DNA of 39,548 bases from contig JAGCUU010000010.1 in the NCBI GenBank assembly GCA_017962665.1, forward strand, positions 1-39,548. The letters run 5' to 3'. Source of the stretch: Bacteroidales bacterium (GTDB lineage Bacteria; Bacteroidota; Bacteroidia; Bacteroidales; P3). Made by a program: the position numbers and the translations under genes. Every line of letters begins with the position of its first letter. Positions within the stretch are counted from its first letter, which is position 1. Below are positions 32,843 to 39,548 of the stretch, piece by piece. The notes under the pieces were generated by a model. The model worked only from the letters and a program-made list of their open reading frames with translations, made no database searches and had not been told where the DNA came from.

Positions 32843-34297
32843 CTAAATGTTTTCTGCCTTTAACCCCATCTCTTTGCCAAGACGGAGCATCATCTGCCAT
32901 GCGGCTTCACGGTCGTTGGGTATGGTTCCGTCGAGGATGGCATCTTTGATGGCATCCTTGATGACACCTATTTCGTGGCAGGGACCAAGTCCAAAGGTCT
33001 GCATAATATCCAGACCGCTTACAGGTGGTTGGAAGTTGCGGATGCGGTCCTTCTCCTCCAGCTCCACAAGTTTTTTGCGCACAAGCTGGTAGTTGTCGCG
33101 GAAGCGTTTCTTTTTCTCCTCTTTTTTTGATGTAATGTCGGCTTCGCAGAGTATCATCAGGTCGTCTATGTCGTCGCCTGCCTCGAACAGCAGACGCCGT
33201 ACGGCAGAGTCGGTCACAATATCCTCTGATATGACGATAGGGCGTAGATGCAGCAGTACCAGCTTTTCCACATATTTCATCTTGTCGCCAAGTGGTAGGC
33301 GCAGACGTTTAAAAATGCGTTTTACCATCTGCGATCCTTTCACTTCATGGCCATGGAATGTCCATCCTATTTTGGGATCGAAACGTTTTGTCGCCGGCTT
33401 GCCTATGTCGTGGAGCAGTGCGGCCCAACGCAGCCAAAGATCGTCGCTCTTTTGGGACACATTGTCCACGACCTCGAGGGTATGGTAGAAGTTGTCTTTA
33501 TGTCCTCGACCGTCTATCGTCTCTACGCCTTTTAGGTTATTCAATTCTGGGAAGAAAATGCGAAGCAGTCCGGACTTTTCGAGCAGTTTGAGTCCTACGG
33601 AGGGGCGTTGTGACAGGAGTATTTTGTTGAGCTCAGTGCTTATGCGTTCCTGAGATATAATCTCAAGGCGTTCGGCATTGTTGCATATTGCCTGGAAGCA
33701 GGTGTCGTCAATAATGAAGCCGAGCTGTGATGCAAAACGAATGGCTCTCATCATTCGCAGTGGGTCGTCGCTGAAGGTGACGTTAGGGTCAAGAGGTGTG
33801 CGGAGTATACCGTCTGCAAGGTCACGTATACCGCCGAATGGGTCCACAAGCTCCCCGAAGCGATTCTCGTTTAGGCAAACAGCCATGGCATTGACGGTGA
33901 AGTCGCGACGGTTCTGGTCGTCTTCCAGTGTGCCGTCTTCCACTATGGGGTTGCGGCTTTCGCGATGGTACGATTCGCGTCGCGCCCCTACAAATTCCAG
34001 TTCCAATACCTCGTTGTCAGGCATTCCAAAATCACGTCCGTGACAGTGTATTTGTGCAGTACCGTAGTTCTTGTATATATGCACTTCGGGAACGAATCCT
34101 GTTTTTTCACCCAATAGGCGAGCCACCTCTTCGGCGAGGTTTATGCCGCTACCCACGCACACTATGTCGATGTCGGAACATGGACGTTGCAGGAAATAAT
34201 CGCGCACCACGCCGCCTACTGCGTATGTCTCCATTTGCATGGCATCTGCGGCGGCACCGACTATCTTATATATGGGATGAGTTAAGCAAACGTCCAT
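32843..34297 (-). CDS. cca: CCA tRNA nucleotidyltransferase with HD domain
   Basis: A 484-residue class II nucleotidyltransferase that adds or repairs the 3' CCA of tRNAs. The N-terminal head has GGVVRD (residues 28-33) and the catalytic SDIDIV (D42, D44). RRDFTVNAMA and the neck motif DDPLRMMRAIRFASQLGF follow. An HD phosphohydrolase domain (WAALLHDIGKPATK) forms the C-terminal part. It matters here because the tRNA at 36281-36354 does not encode its own CCA. It starts 11 nt after the MORN-like lipoprotein gene and ends 10 nt before miaA. The identification is firm. Confidence 0.95.
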   Translation of the reverse strand: MDVCLTHPIYKIVGAAADAMQMETYAVGGVVRDYFLQRPCSDIDIVCVGSGINLAEEVARLLGEKTGFVPEVHIYKNYGTAQIHCHGRDFGMPDNEVLELEFVGARRESYHRESRNPIVEDGTLEDDQNRRDFTVNAMAVCLNENRFGELVDPFGGIRDLADGILRTPLDPNVTFSDDPLRMMRAIRFASQLGFIIDDTCFQAICNNAERLEIISQERISTELNKILLSQRPSVGLKLLEKSGLLRIFFPELNNLKGVETIDGRGHKDNFYHTLEVVDNVSQKSDDLWLRWAALLHDIGKPATKRFDPKIGWTFHGHEVKGSQMVKRIFKRLRLPLGDKMKYVEKLVLLHLRPIVISEDIVTDSAVRRLLFEAGDDIDDLMILCEADITSKKEEKKKRFRDNYQLVRKKLVELEEKDRIRNFQPPVSGLDIMQTFGLGPCHEIGVIKDAIKDAILDGTIPNDREAAWQMMLRLGKEMGLKAENI

Positions 34298-34308
34298 GAT
34301 GGAGCTCT

Positions 34309-35010
34309 TTAGTGTGCATCAAAGTCTTGTCGGCCAGCGAGTTCGCCTTGTTCGTCATAGAACTCCCAAATGTTTGCACGTTTGCCATTGATATAGAATC
34401 CTCTGAAATAAGGTATTCCGTTGTCCCTATATGAGTTGTAGGCACCGTTTTCCATGCCCATTGTATATTGGGCTTCGAGCATTTTCTGTCCGTTGGCGTA
34501 GAAGAACTCCCAACGGCCTTCCCGTAGTCCGTTTTTAAGCATTCCTCGGGCATTGACGGTATAGTTGTCATTAAAACGGTAGACCATGGTTGTGTCGCCT
34601 TTAAAGTAAAGTACGGATAGAGGGCGGTGGTCTGCGGTAAAGTCTGCAATTCTCATTGAGTCGCTTCCTGGAAAGAAATCGCAGCCTTGATCGTTATATA
34701 TGTGCCAGTCGCTGCCAATGGAGTCGTTCTTGCCAAAGTTGCCGCTGGCGTGCAGTACGCCGTTGTCGTAGTAGTAATTCCATTCTCCAGTTGGATTGTC
34801 GTTCTTGAAATGCTTCTCATACATAAGGGTACCATTCTCGTAGTACATTTTTTCCCCTACGCGTGTCAGCTCACCGGCTTTGCCATCGATAACAGTGAAC
34901 ACAAGTTTTGGAGAACCGTCTTTGTAGGTCGAAAAAACCGTATCGTAAGGACGGTTGCAGGATGCCACAAAAGCTATGATGGCCAACGATATGAATATTT
35001 TCTTATACAT
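34309..35010 (-). CDS. MORN-repeat-like (YwqK-type) lipoprotein
   Basis: A 233-residue lipoprotein with a signal peptide ending in the lipobox VASC (Cys18). The mature part consists of short repeats of the toxin-antitoxin YwqK/MORN-variant type: YYENGTLMYEKHFKN, YYDNGVLHASGNFGKN, FYANGQKMLEAQYTMG and YRDNGIPYFRGFYING. Each has an aromatic-x-N-G core followed by a beta-hairpin. Despite the database name, no toxin is adjacent and an antitoxin role is unlikely. It sits between meaB and cca in the same operon. It probably faces the periplasm or outer surface. Its function is unknown. Confidence 0.8.
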   Translation of the reverse strand: MYKKIFISLAIIAFVASCNRPYDTVFSTYKDGSPKLVFTVIDGKAGELTRVGEKMYYENGTLMYEKHFKNDNPTGEWNYYYDNGVLHASGNFGKNDSIGSDWHIYNDQGCDFFPGSDSMRIADFTADHRPLSVLYFKGDTTMVYRFNDNYTVNARGMLKNGLREGRWEFFYANGQKMLEAQYTMGMENGAYNSYRDNGIPYFRGFYINGKRANIWEFYDEQGELAGRQDFDAH

Positions 35011-35045
35011 GTTTGAAATTGTATTAAAACTAAAGTTGTTTATCG

Positions 35046-36173
35046 TTAATTCTCTTCCACCAGTCTCTCTGCTGCGTTATATGCACTGACTTTGTTGTCA
35101 AGAATATCTTTGCGAGCTTGCTCAATGCGTTCCTCCATGCCGGGTTTGCTGTAGAATCGTTCTCTCAATGCATTTTCTATGGTCTCGTCAAGGATGCGTA
35201 GGTTCTGCTGCTGGCGTTTATGGTAGAAGTAGCCGTTATTTTTGGTAAACGCCACATATTCGGTGACATTGTTCCATATCTCCTGCAGCCCCATTTTGCT
35301 GTATGCTGAACAGAGCACCACAGGCACAGTCCATCCTGATTCGGGCATTGGGAAGAGATGCAGTGCATTGCGGAACTGCTGTGCGGCGAGTTTTGCCTTG
35401 GCTTCGTCAATGTCGCTTTTGTTTATGGCAATCATGTCGGCCATCTCCATTATGCCGCGTTTGATGCCTTGCAACTCGTCGCCTGTGTTGGCAAGTTGCA
35501 GTAAAAGGAAGAAGTCTACCATTGAGTGTGCTGCCACTTCCGACTGGCCAACGCCAACGGTTTCCACGATGACTGTGTCGAAGCCTGCCGCTTCACAGAG
35601 GAGTATGATTTCGCGTGTCTTGCGTGCCACACCCCCCAGAGAACCTGCTGAAGGGGAAGGGCGTATGAATGCGTTGGGGTCGGTGGAGAGCTCCTCCATG
35701 CGGGTTTTGTCGCCAAGTATACTGCCTTTGGAACGTTCGCTGCTGGGGTCTATGGCGAGGACGGCAAGCTTGTGGCCAAGGTTGGTCAGCATTTTGCCGA
35801 GAGCTTCAATGGTGGTGCTTTTGCCGGCACCGGGTACCCCGGTGATGCCTAGACGGATGGATTTACCCGAATATGGAAGACATTGTTCGATGATTTCCTG
35901 TGCTTTGCGTTGGTGGTCGAAACGAGAACTTTCGACCAGAGTGATGGCGCGCGACAGCATCACGCGGTCACCGTGCAAGATACCATCCACAAGTTGAGCG
36001 ATAGAGGGTTCTGACGCTTTTTTTTGACGCATTTTTTCGAGGTAAAAATTGCTGATTTGTTCTGGCTGTTTTACCCCTTCCTGCACGTTTAGCGCACTGT
36101 CATATTCAAAATTTGAATAAGTTTTTTTGTCTTGTTCGCTCAGCATAGCATTTTGTGGTTTAGGTTGTTGCAC
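35046..36173 (-). CDS. meaB: Methylmalonyl-CoA mutase-associated GTPase MeaB
   Basis: A 375-residue G3E-family GTPase that loads and protects the B12 cofactor of methylmalonyl-CoA mutase, used in propionate and succinate metabolism. The P-loop is GVPGAGKST (about residues 113-121). It is followed by AIDPSSERSKGSILGDKTRM, IRPSPSAGSLGGVARKTRE, ETVGVGQSE and the base-recognition NKSD. The N-terminal 60 residues are a helical extension usual in Bacteroidota copies. An alternative ATG lies 27 nt in (36146). mutA/mutB are not in the window. It is the first gene of the operon, with a -7 element at 36200-36207. Confidence 0.94.
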   Translation of the reverse strand: MQQPKPQNAMLSEQDKKTYSNFEYDSALNVQEGVKQPEQISNFYLEKMRQKKASEPSIAQLVDGILHGDRVMLSRAITLVESSRFDHQRKAQEIIEQCLPYSGKSIRLGITGVPGAGKSTTIEALGKMLTNLGHKLAVLAIDPSSERSKGSILGDKTRMEELSTDPNAFIRPSPSAGSLGGVARKTREIILLCEAAGFDTVIVETVGVGQSEVAAHSMVDFFLLLQLANTGDELQGIKRGIMEMADMIAINKSDIDEAKAKLAAQQFRNALHLFPMPESGWTVPVVLCSAYSKMGLQEIWNNVTEYVAFTKNNGYFYHKRQQQNLRILDETIENALRERFYSKPGMEERIEQARKDILDNKVSAYNAAERLVEEN

Positions 36174-36199
36174 AAGTGTATGTGCTACATTTCAAGTTA

Positions 36200-36207
36200 C
36201 AAAGATA
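36200..36207 (-). promoter_or_regulatory. -7 element of the meaB-miaA operon
   Basis: TATCTTTG on the minus strand, about 26 nt before the meaB ATG. The -33 region is T-rich without a clear TTG. It lies back to back with the tRNA promoter at 36228-36257. Confidence 0.5.
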
Positions 36208-36227
36208 ACACTATTTTGAAAAAAATT

Positions 36228-36257
36228 TTGTCACATATTAAAAAATGTGTACTTTTG
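36228..36257 (+). promoter_or_regulatory. Promoter of the tRNA gene
   Basis: TTG (36228-36230), a 19-nt spacer and TACTTTTG (36250-36257) form a perfect Bacteroidota promoter, 23 nt before the tRNA. Confidence 0.78.
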
Positions 36258-36280
36258 CACCCGATTTCAAACTTCGATTT

Positions 36281-36354
36281 GGCGGGGTAGCTCAGTTGGT
36301 TAGAGCGTCGGATTCATAACCCGGAGGTCATGAGTTCAATTCTCATCCCCGCTA
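36281..36354 (+). tRNA. tRNA-Met (CAT anticodon), probably elongator
   Basis: The cloverleaf is complete: acceptor GGCGGGG/CCCCGCT (G1-U72 wobble), D-arm GCTC/GAGC, anticodon loop TTCATAA with CAT, variable AGGTC, T-arm ATGAG/CTCAT with loop TTCAATT. Base A is the discriminator and CCA is not encoded. The anticodon stem has an A-C mismatch at 31-39 and a U-G pair at 27-43. It lacks the three G-C pairs of initiator tRNA. A tRNA-Ile read through lysidine-modified CAT remains possible. Confidence 0.93.
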
Positions 36355-36363
36355 CTAGAACAG

Positions 36364-36391
36364 ACGACTTCCAGCGAAGTCGTTTTTTTTA
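36364..36391 (+). terminator. Rho-independent terminator after the tRNA
   Basis: ACGACTTC and GAAGTCGT form an 8-bp stem with loop CAGC, followed by a run of eight T. It ends the tRNA transcript 10 nt past the gene. Confidence 0.85.
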
Positions 36392-36407
36392 TTTTAATAA
36401 CTGAAAA

Positions 36408-36452
36408 TTTCTAGAATTTCTAGATTCTCTAGTCTCTCTAGACTCTCTAGGA
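36408..36452. repeat. Nonamer array with CTAG cores upstream of hemW (5 copies)
   Basis: CTAG occurs at 36411, 36420, 36429, 36438 and 36447, exactly every 9 nt. The units follow the pattern nnTCTAGnn, for example TTTCTAGAA. CTAG is otherwise rare in the window. The array ends 28 nt before the hemW start. Confidence 0.85.
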
Positions 36453-36478
36453 CCATTGACTTTAACTCTTTACCTCCT

Positions 36479-37594
36479 TTGCTCTACCTCCATATTCCAT
36501 ATTGTCATCGTAAATGCTCATACTGCGGTTTCTATTCGGTTGCATGCAACCATGAGCGCGACAGTTATGTCGATGCACTTTGTTTTGAACTTGCATCCAG
36601 GAGGGTCACAGCACCGTTGCACACCATATATTTCGGGGGTGGCACCCCTTCACTGCTCACGCCTGTGCAGCTTGCCAGGATTATCGATGTAATTCGCTCC
36701 AATTATAATCTATCGGAAATCAAGGAAGTGACTATTGAGGCCAATCCAGAAAACCTTACCCCTAAGTATCTTTTTGAACTTGCCGGTTTGAATTTTTTCA
36801 ACAGAATCAGCATAGGGGTACAATCGTTCTCTGACAAAATGCTCAGGATGCTCAATCGCGTCCATAGTTCGGAGCAAGCCTTTTTGGCGGTCAAAGATGC
36901 TGCCGAGGCGGGATTCGACAATATTTCGGTTGATTTGATGATGGGACTACCTGGTCAGCATTATGCTGATATAGAGCATAGCTTGGACAGTATCGAATCG
37001 CTAAATGGACTGGTGAAACATCTCTCGTTTTACGAGTACACCGTTGAGCCACGCACCATTTTGGAACAGCAGTTGAAGATGAAGCGTTGCTTCATGCCTG
37101 ACGAGGATGAATTGGCATCTCAGTATGACTTAATGATTCGGTGGTGCAAAGATCATGGCTTTGAGCAGTATGAGGTGTCCAATTTCTGCAGGTCGGGCTA
37201 TCGCTCTCTGCACAACAGTCGCTATTGGAACCTCACGCCATATATCGGTATAGGGGCTGCGGCACATTCGTACGATGGCATTTCCCGTCGCTGGAATGTT
37301 GCCGATGTAACACGCTATGTGGAGGGTGCCAAGGAGGGGATGATTCCCTTTGAAAAAGAGCTTTTGAGCCATGAAGACTCATTCAATGAGTACATGATGG
37401 TGGCACTGCGTACAAAAGATGGTGTCTCGAAGAAAATGCTTTCGGAACGGTTCTGTGATTATGAAGAGTATTTTGAACGCGCTATAAAACCGTTTCAAAA
37501 AGCTGAACTAATCGAGGAGACGCCTGACAGCTATCGCCCTACACCCAAAGGATTGCTCCATGCGGACGGTATCGCACAAAAGCTATTCTTGTAA
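36479..37594 (+). CDS. hemW: HemW-type radical SAM protein (coproporphyrinogen III oxidase-like, heme chaperone)
   Basis: A 371-residue radical SAM protein. The CX3CX2C cluster motif is C9, C13, C16 within IPYCHRKCSYCGFYS. It is followed by YFGGGTPSLL, TIEANPENLT, RISIGVQSFSDKML, NISVDLMMGLPGQ, SFYEYTVEPRT and YEVSNF, and a C-terminal winged HemN_C domain. HemW was long annotated as an oxygen-independent coproporphyrinogen oxidase but is now viewed as a heme chaperone. The only suitable start is a TTG at 36479; no ATG or GTG occurs in frame upstream. The CTAG array lies just before it. It converges on anmK with 6 nt between stop codons. Confidence 0.93.
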   Translation: MLYLHIPYCHRKCSYCGFYSVACNHERDSYVDALCFELASRRVTAPLHTIYFGGGTPSLLTPVQLARIIDVIRSNYNLSEIKEVTIEANPENLTPKYLFELAGLNFFNRISIGVQSFSDKMLRMLNRVHSSEQAFLAVKDAAEAGFDNISVDLMMGLPGQHYADIEHSLDSIESLNGLVKHLSFYEYTVEPRTILEQQLKMKRCFMPDEDELASQYDLMIRWCKDHGFEQYEVSNFCRSGYRSLHNSRYWNLTPYIGIGAAAHSYDGISRRWNVADVTRYVEGAKEGMIPFEKELLSHEDSFNEYMMVALRTKDGVSKKMLSERFCDYEEYFERAIKPFQKAELIEETPDSYRPTPKGLLHADGIAQKLFL

Positions 37595-37600
37595 TGTCTT

Positions 37601-38650
37601 TTATCCACAGATTACTCCGCCGCTACTGTCTCGACTTGCTCCAGTCACTGATGCGAGGATGTTGTCCTTCCCGTTTAGCCTAAGGTATGCGAGAAGTGCG
37701 AAAATAATAGCTTCCTTGTAGTCGGCAAGCCTTGAATCGGTGCTGTCTATCTCCACGTTCCCGATTTTTTCTTTGAATAGTTCCAGCAGGAACTGGTTGC
37801 CAACGCCACCGCCGGTAACAAGCACTTTGTGAATGGTTGTTTCGCTCTGTGTTACTGCAGCTGCCAGACGTATAGAGACATGTTCTGATACGGTTCGCAT
37901 AAGGTTGCACACCGTTTGGTTTGCGTAGGGGACGAGGCATGGAAGGAAACGTTGTTCAAACCATTCTTTGCCAAGGGTTTTTGGCGCGTGTATGTGGTAG
38001 TATTCAAGAGTTTCCAGCTTTGCAAGCATCGGGGTTACGATCTCACCCTTACGTGCCGTTTCTCCTCCTCGGTCGTAGGTCATTCCCATGAGGCCGGCAA
38101 GATGGTTGAATGCCATATTGCAGGGACAGATGTCGTATGCAACACGTTGGCCGTCTTTTTCATACGATATATTAGCAAAGCCGCCAAGATTGATGCAGCA
38201 ATCATATTCGCCGAAGAGTAGTTTGTCTCCAATAGGCACCAGAGGTGCCCCTTGTCCGCCAAGAGCCACGTCAAGACGTCGGAAATCGCATACTACAGGT
38301 ATTCCGGTAACGGCATGTATGGCATTACCGTCGCCTATCTGTGAAGTGAATCCTCTGTCGGGTTGATGAAACACGGTATGGCCATGAGAGGCTATGCAGT
38401 CGACCCGCTCAGGATATTTCTCTCGGAATTGGTTTACCTTTTCTCCAAAATAGTGTCCCAATTCTTCGTCGGCAAGCACATAATCTTCAGCTGAGGCCTT
38501 GTGTAGTGATGCAAGACGTTCTTGCCATGAGGCTGGATATTGATATGTCTCCGCGGCAAGGAGTTGAAAATGTCTTTCGTCGTTAAATTCGCATAAGGCG
38601 ACGTCAAGACCGTCAAGCGAAGTTCCAGACATCAATCCAATAATATTCAT
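37601..38650 (-). CDS. anmK: Anhydro-N-acetylmuramic acid kinase
   Basis: A 349-residue cytoplasmic kinase that opens and phosphorylates 1,6-anhydroMurNAc to MurNAc-6-P in cell-wall recycling. Motifs: GLMSGTSLDGLDVALC near the N-terminus (MSGTSLDG at residues 7-14), ASHGHTVFHQP, QIGDGNAIHAVTGIPVVCDF, ALGGQGAPLVPIGD, INLGGFANIS and VLVTGGGVGN. The length is typical. It converges with hemW. A -7 element lies at 38754-38761. No murQ is adjacent. Confidence 0.95.
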   Translation of the reverse strand: MNIIGLMSGTSLDGLDVALCEFNDERHFQLLAAETYQYPASWQERLASLHKASAEDYVLADEELGHYFGEKVNQFREKYPERVDCIASHGHTVFHQPDRGFTSQIGDGNAIHAVTGIPVVCDFRRLDVALGGQGAPLVPIGDKLLFGEYDCCINLGGFANISYEKDGQRVAYDICPCNMAFNHLAGLMGMTYDRGGETARKGEIVTPMLAKLETLEYYHIHAPKTLGKEWFEQRFLPCLVPYANQTVCNLMRTVSEHVSIRLAAAVTQSETTIHKVLVTGGGVGNQFLLELFKEKIGNVEIDSTDSRLADYKEAIIFALLAYLRLNGKDNILASVTGASRDSSGGVICG

Positions 38651-38753
38651 TGTGCTATATTATGTTTTATGCTCTTTTTTTTGTAACTTGGACATTTTTG
38701 TGTGACAGATAGGAAGAGCATTTTGTAATAAAAAAAAGCTTTATTTGGATTTG

Positions 38754-38761
38754 CAAATGTA
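38754..38761 (-). promoter_or_regulatory. -7 element of anmK
   Basis: TACATTTG on the minus strand matches TAnnTTTG. At 19-nt spacing the -33 region reads TTA instead of TTG. The leader would be about 100 nt. Confidence 0.5.
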
Positions 38762-38824
38762 CACTTTTTTATTGAATTCATAAAATAATATGTCTAAAAA
38801 ACATTCAAATTCAAAAAAAATCCT

Positions 38825-38832
38825 TAATTTTG
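38825..38832 (+). promoter_or_regulatory. -7 element of ridA
   Basis: TAATTTTG matches TAnnTTTG, about 52 nt before the ridA ATG. A TTC rather than TTG lies at the -33 distance. A five-codon frame (ATG at 38846 to TAA at 38863) lies in the leader. Confidence 0.5.
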
Positions 38833-38884
38833 CAAATTCATTCTTATGCAATTAGGTAAATAATAATAAATAAATACGTTTAAA

Positions 38885-39259
38885 ATGAAGAAGATAATCA
38901 ACACACCCAATGCCCCTGCGGCCATCGGACCCTACAGTCAGGCTGTGCAAGCCGGCAACACGCTCTACATCTCGGGTCAGATTCCCATCAATCCCGCCAC
39001 CAAGACTGTGCCCGAAGGCATAACAGCCCAGACTGAACAGGTGATGCAGAACATCAAGGCCATCCTCGACGAGGCTGGCTACACCTTTCAGGATGTTGTG
39101 AAGAGCACCTGCCTGTTGGCCGACATGGAGTATTTCAAACCCATGAACGAGGTCTACGCCAAGTACTACAACACTGACTGCCCCGCCCGTGCCGCCTTCG
39201 CCGTGAAGGGACTCCCCATGGGCGTGCTCGTCGAGATTGAAACCATCGCAGTAAAGTAA
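38885..39259 (+). CDS. ridA: RidA-family enamine/imine deaminase
   Basis: A 124-residue protein of the YjgF/YER057c/UK114 family that hydrolyses reactive 2-aminoacrylate and related imines. Conserved residues are visible: Y17 in GPYSQAV, the GQIP turn near 31-34, R102 in CPARAAFAV and E118 in VEIETIAV. The size is exactly that of trimeric RidA. Codons end mostly in C or G, unlike the surrounding genes but like gcvT and the acyl-CoA dehydrogenase, which suggests high expression. A CTAG nonamer array follows immediately, before the acyl-CoA dehydrogenase gene. Confidence 0.95.
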   Translation: MKKIINTPNAPAAIGPYSQAVQAGNTLYISGQIPINPATKTVPEGITAQTEQVMQNIKAILDEAGYTFQDVVKSTCLLADMEYFKPMNEVYAKYYNTDCPARAAFAVKGLPMGVLVEIETIAVK

Positions 39260-39260
39260 A

Positions 39261-39305
39261 TCACTAGTTCAACTAGTCCAACTAGTTCTACTAGTTTAAC
39301 TAGAA
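39261..39305. repeat. Nonamer array with CTAG cores upstream of the acyl-CoA dehydrogenase gene (5 copies)
   Basis: CTAG occurs at 39264, 39273, 39282, 39291 and 39300, exactly every 9 nt. The unit is about ACTAGTTCA. The array fills most of the gap between ridA and the next gene and ends about 18 nt before its ATG. Confidence 0.85.
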
Positions 39306-39322
39306 AATAATAACAATACAAT

Positions 39323-39548
39323 ATGGATTTTAGCTTCACCAAACAAGAAGAACTCTTCCTGCAGATGATTCGTGAGTTTGCAGAGAAGGAGGTCAAGCCC
39401 CTCGCCGCAGAAGTCGACGAGGAGGAGCGTTTCCCCATGGAGACCGTTCAGAAGATGGCCAAGATCGGCCTGATGGGCATCCCCATCCCCACGCAGTACG
39501 GCGGTGCCGGCGGCACCAACGTCATGTACGGCATGGCCGTCGAGGAGC
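39323..39548 (+). CDS. Acyl-CoA dehydrogenase, 5' part cut by window edge
   Basis: The frame begins MDFSFTKQEELFLQMIREFA and continues EKEVKPLAAEVDEEERFP, then IGLMGIPIPTQYGG and NVMYGMAVEE. This is the N-terminal helical domain of FAD-dependent acyl-CoA dehydrogenases. About 75 of roughly 380 residues are visible, so the acyl-chain preference (short-chain/butyryl or other) cannot be judged. Codon use is C/G-ending, like ridA. The CTAG array lies directly upstream, and electron-transfer flavoprotein genes may follow outside the window. Confidence 0.92.
   Translation, partial: MDFSFTKQEELFLQMIREFAEKEVKPLAAEVDEEERFPMETVQKMAKIGLMGIPIPTQYGGAGGTNVMYGMAVEE

Noticed and set aside
34309-35010. Antitoxin role for the YwqK-like lipoprotein
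   Set aside because: The database label is misleading: it is a lipoprotein with MORN-like repeats, and no toxin gene is adjacent.
35242-35997. 251-codon plus-strand frame opposite meaB
   Set aside because: Fully covered by the strongly conserved MeaB coding sequence; no recognisable motif or promoter.
38846-38863. Five-codon upstream frame in the ridA leader
   Set aside because: Very short, with no repeated regulatory codons; likely chance.

Overview
The window comes from a chromosome of the phylum Bacteroidota, most likely the order Bacteroidales. The evidence is the repeated phylum-type promoter (TTG, about 19 nt, TAnnTTTG), the lack of strong Shine-Dalgarno sequences, a giant secreted protein with a type IX secretion C-terminal sorting domain, and housekeeping genes (MeaB, PHP-type histidinol phosphatase, S41 protease, YajC) with typical Bacteroidota sequences. 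Base composition is moderate. I see no integrase, transposase, CRISPR array or rRNA. One tRNA gene is present.

Layout: 1-421 is the 5' part of gcvT (minus strand). 521-1851 holds a small helix-turn-helix protein and a coiled-coil protein of unknown function. 1995-4837 is a minus-strand operon: membrane protein, beta-barrel outer-membrane protein, PHP phosphatase. 5081-7327 is a CPA2 cation/proton antiporter with two RCK-C domains. 7425-11965 is a plus-strand envelope cluster: S41 protease, O-antigen ligase-like protein, M16 peptidase. 11904-19035 is a minus-strand multidrug efflux operon in the order tetR, tolC-like, periplasmic adaptor, RND pump, PII-like protein, small membrane protein, with a palindromic operator beside the tetR promoter. 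19205-20586 encodes a TerC-family protein and YajC. 20729-21851 is a two-gene chromate transporter. 21933-27036 encodes a 1417-residue secreted PKD/SprB-type protein and a universal-stress-like protein. A divergent promoter region then leads to dnaG, a sigma-54 activator and aroA (plus strand). 31978-36173 is a minus-strand operon: meaB, a MORN-like lipoprotein, cca, miaA. After it come tRNA-Met, hemW, anmK (convergent with hemW), ridA and the start of an acyl-CoA dehydrogenase gene at the right edge.

Functionally this is core chromosome with a strong envelope theme: efflux, proteolysis, surface polysaccharide and type IX export. GcvT, RidA, MeaB and the acyl-CoA dehydrogenase would fit amino-acid and short-chain acid metabolism, but that is inference.

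The least explained signals are not genes. Two intergenic arrays each contain five CTAG tetramers spaced exactly 9 nt apart, just upstream of hemW and of the acyl-CoA dehydrogenase gene. A 118-nt element between aroA and miaA can fold into a three-way junction. Also notable are an EPSP synthase whose glyphosate-contact glycine is replaced by alanine, a PII-like protein with an unknown membrane partner inside the RND operon, and several promoters lying almost on the start codon.
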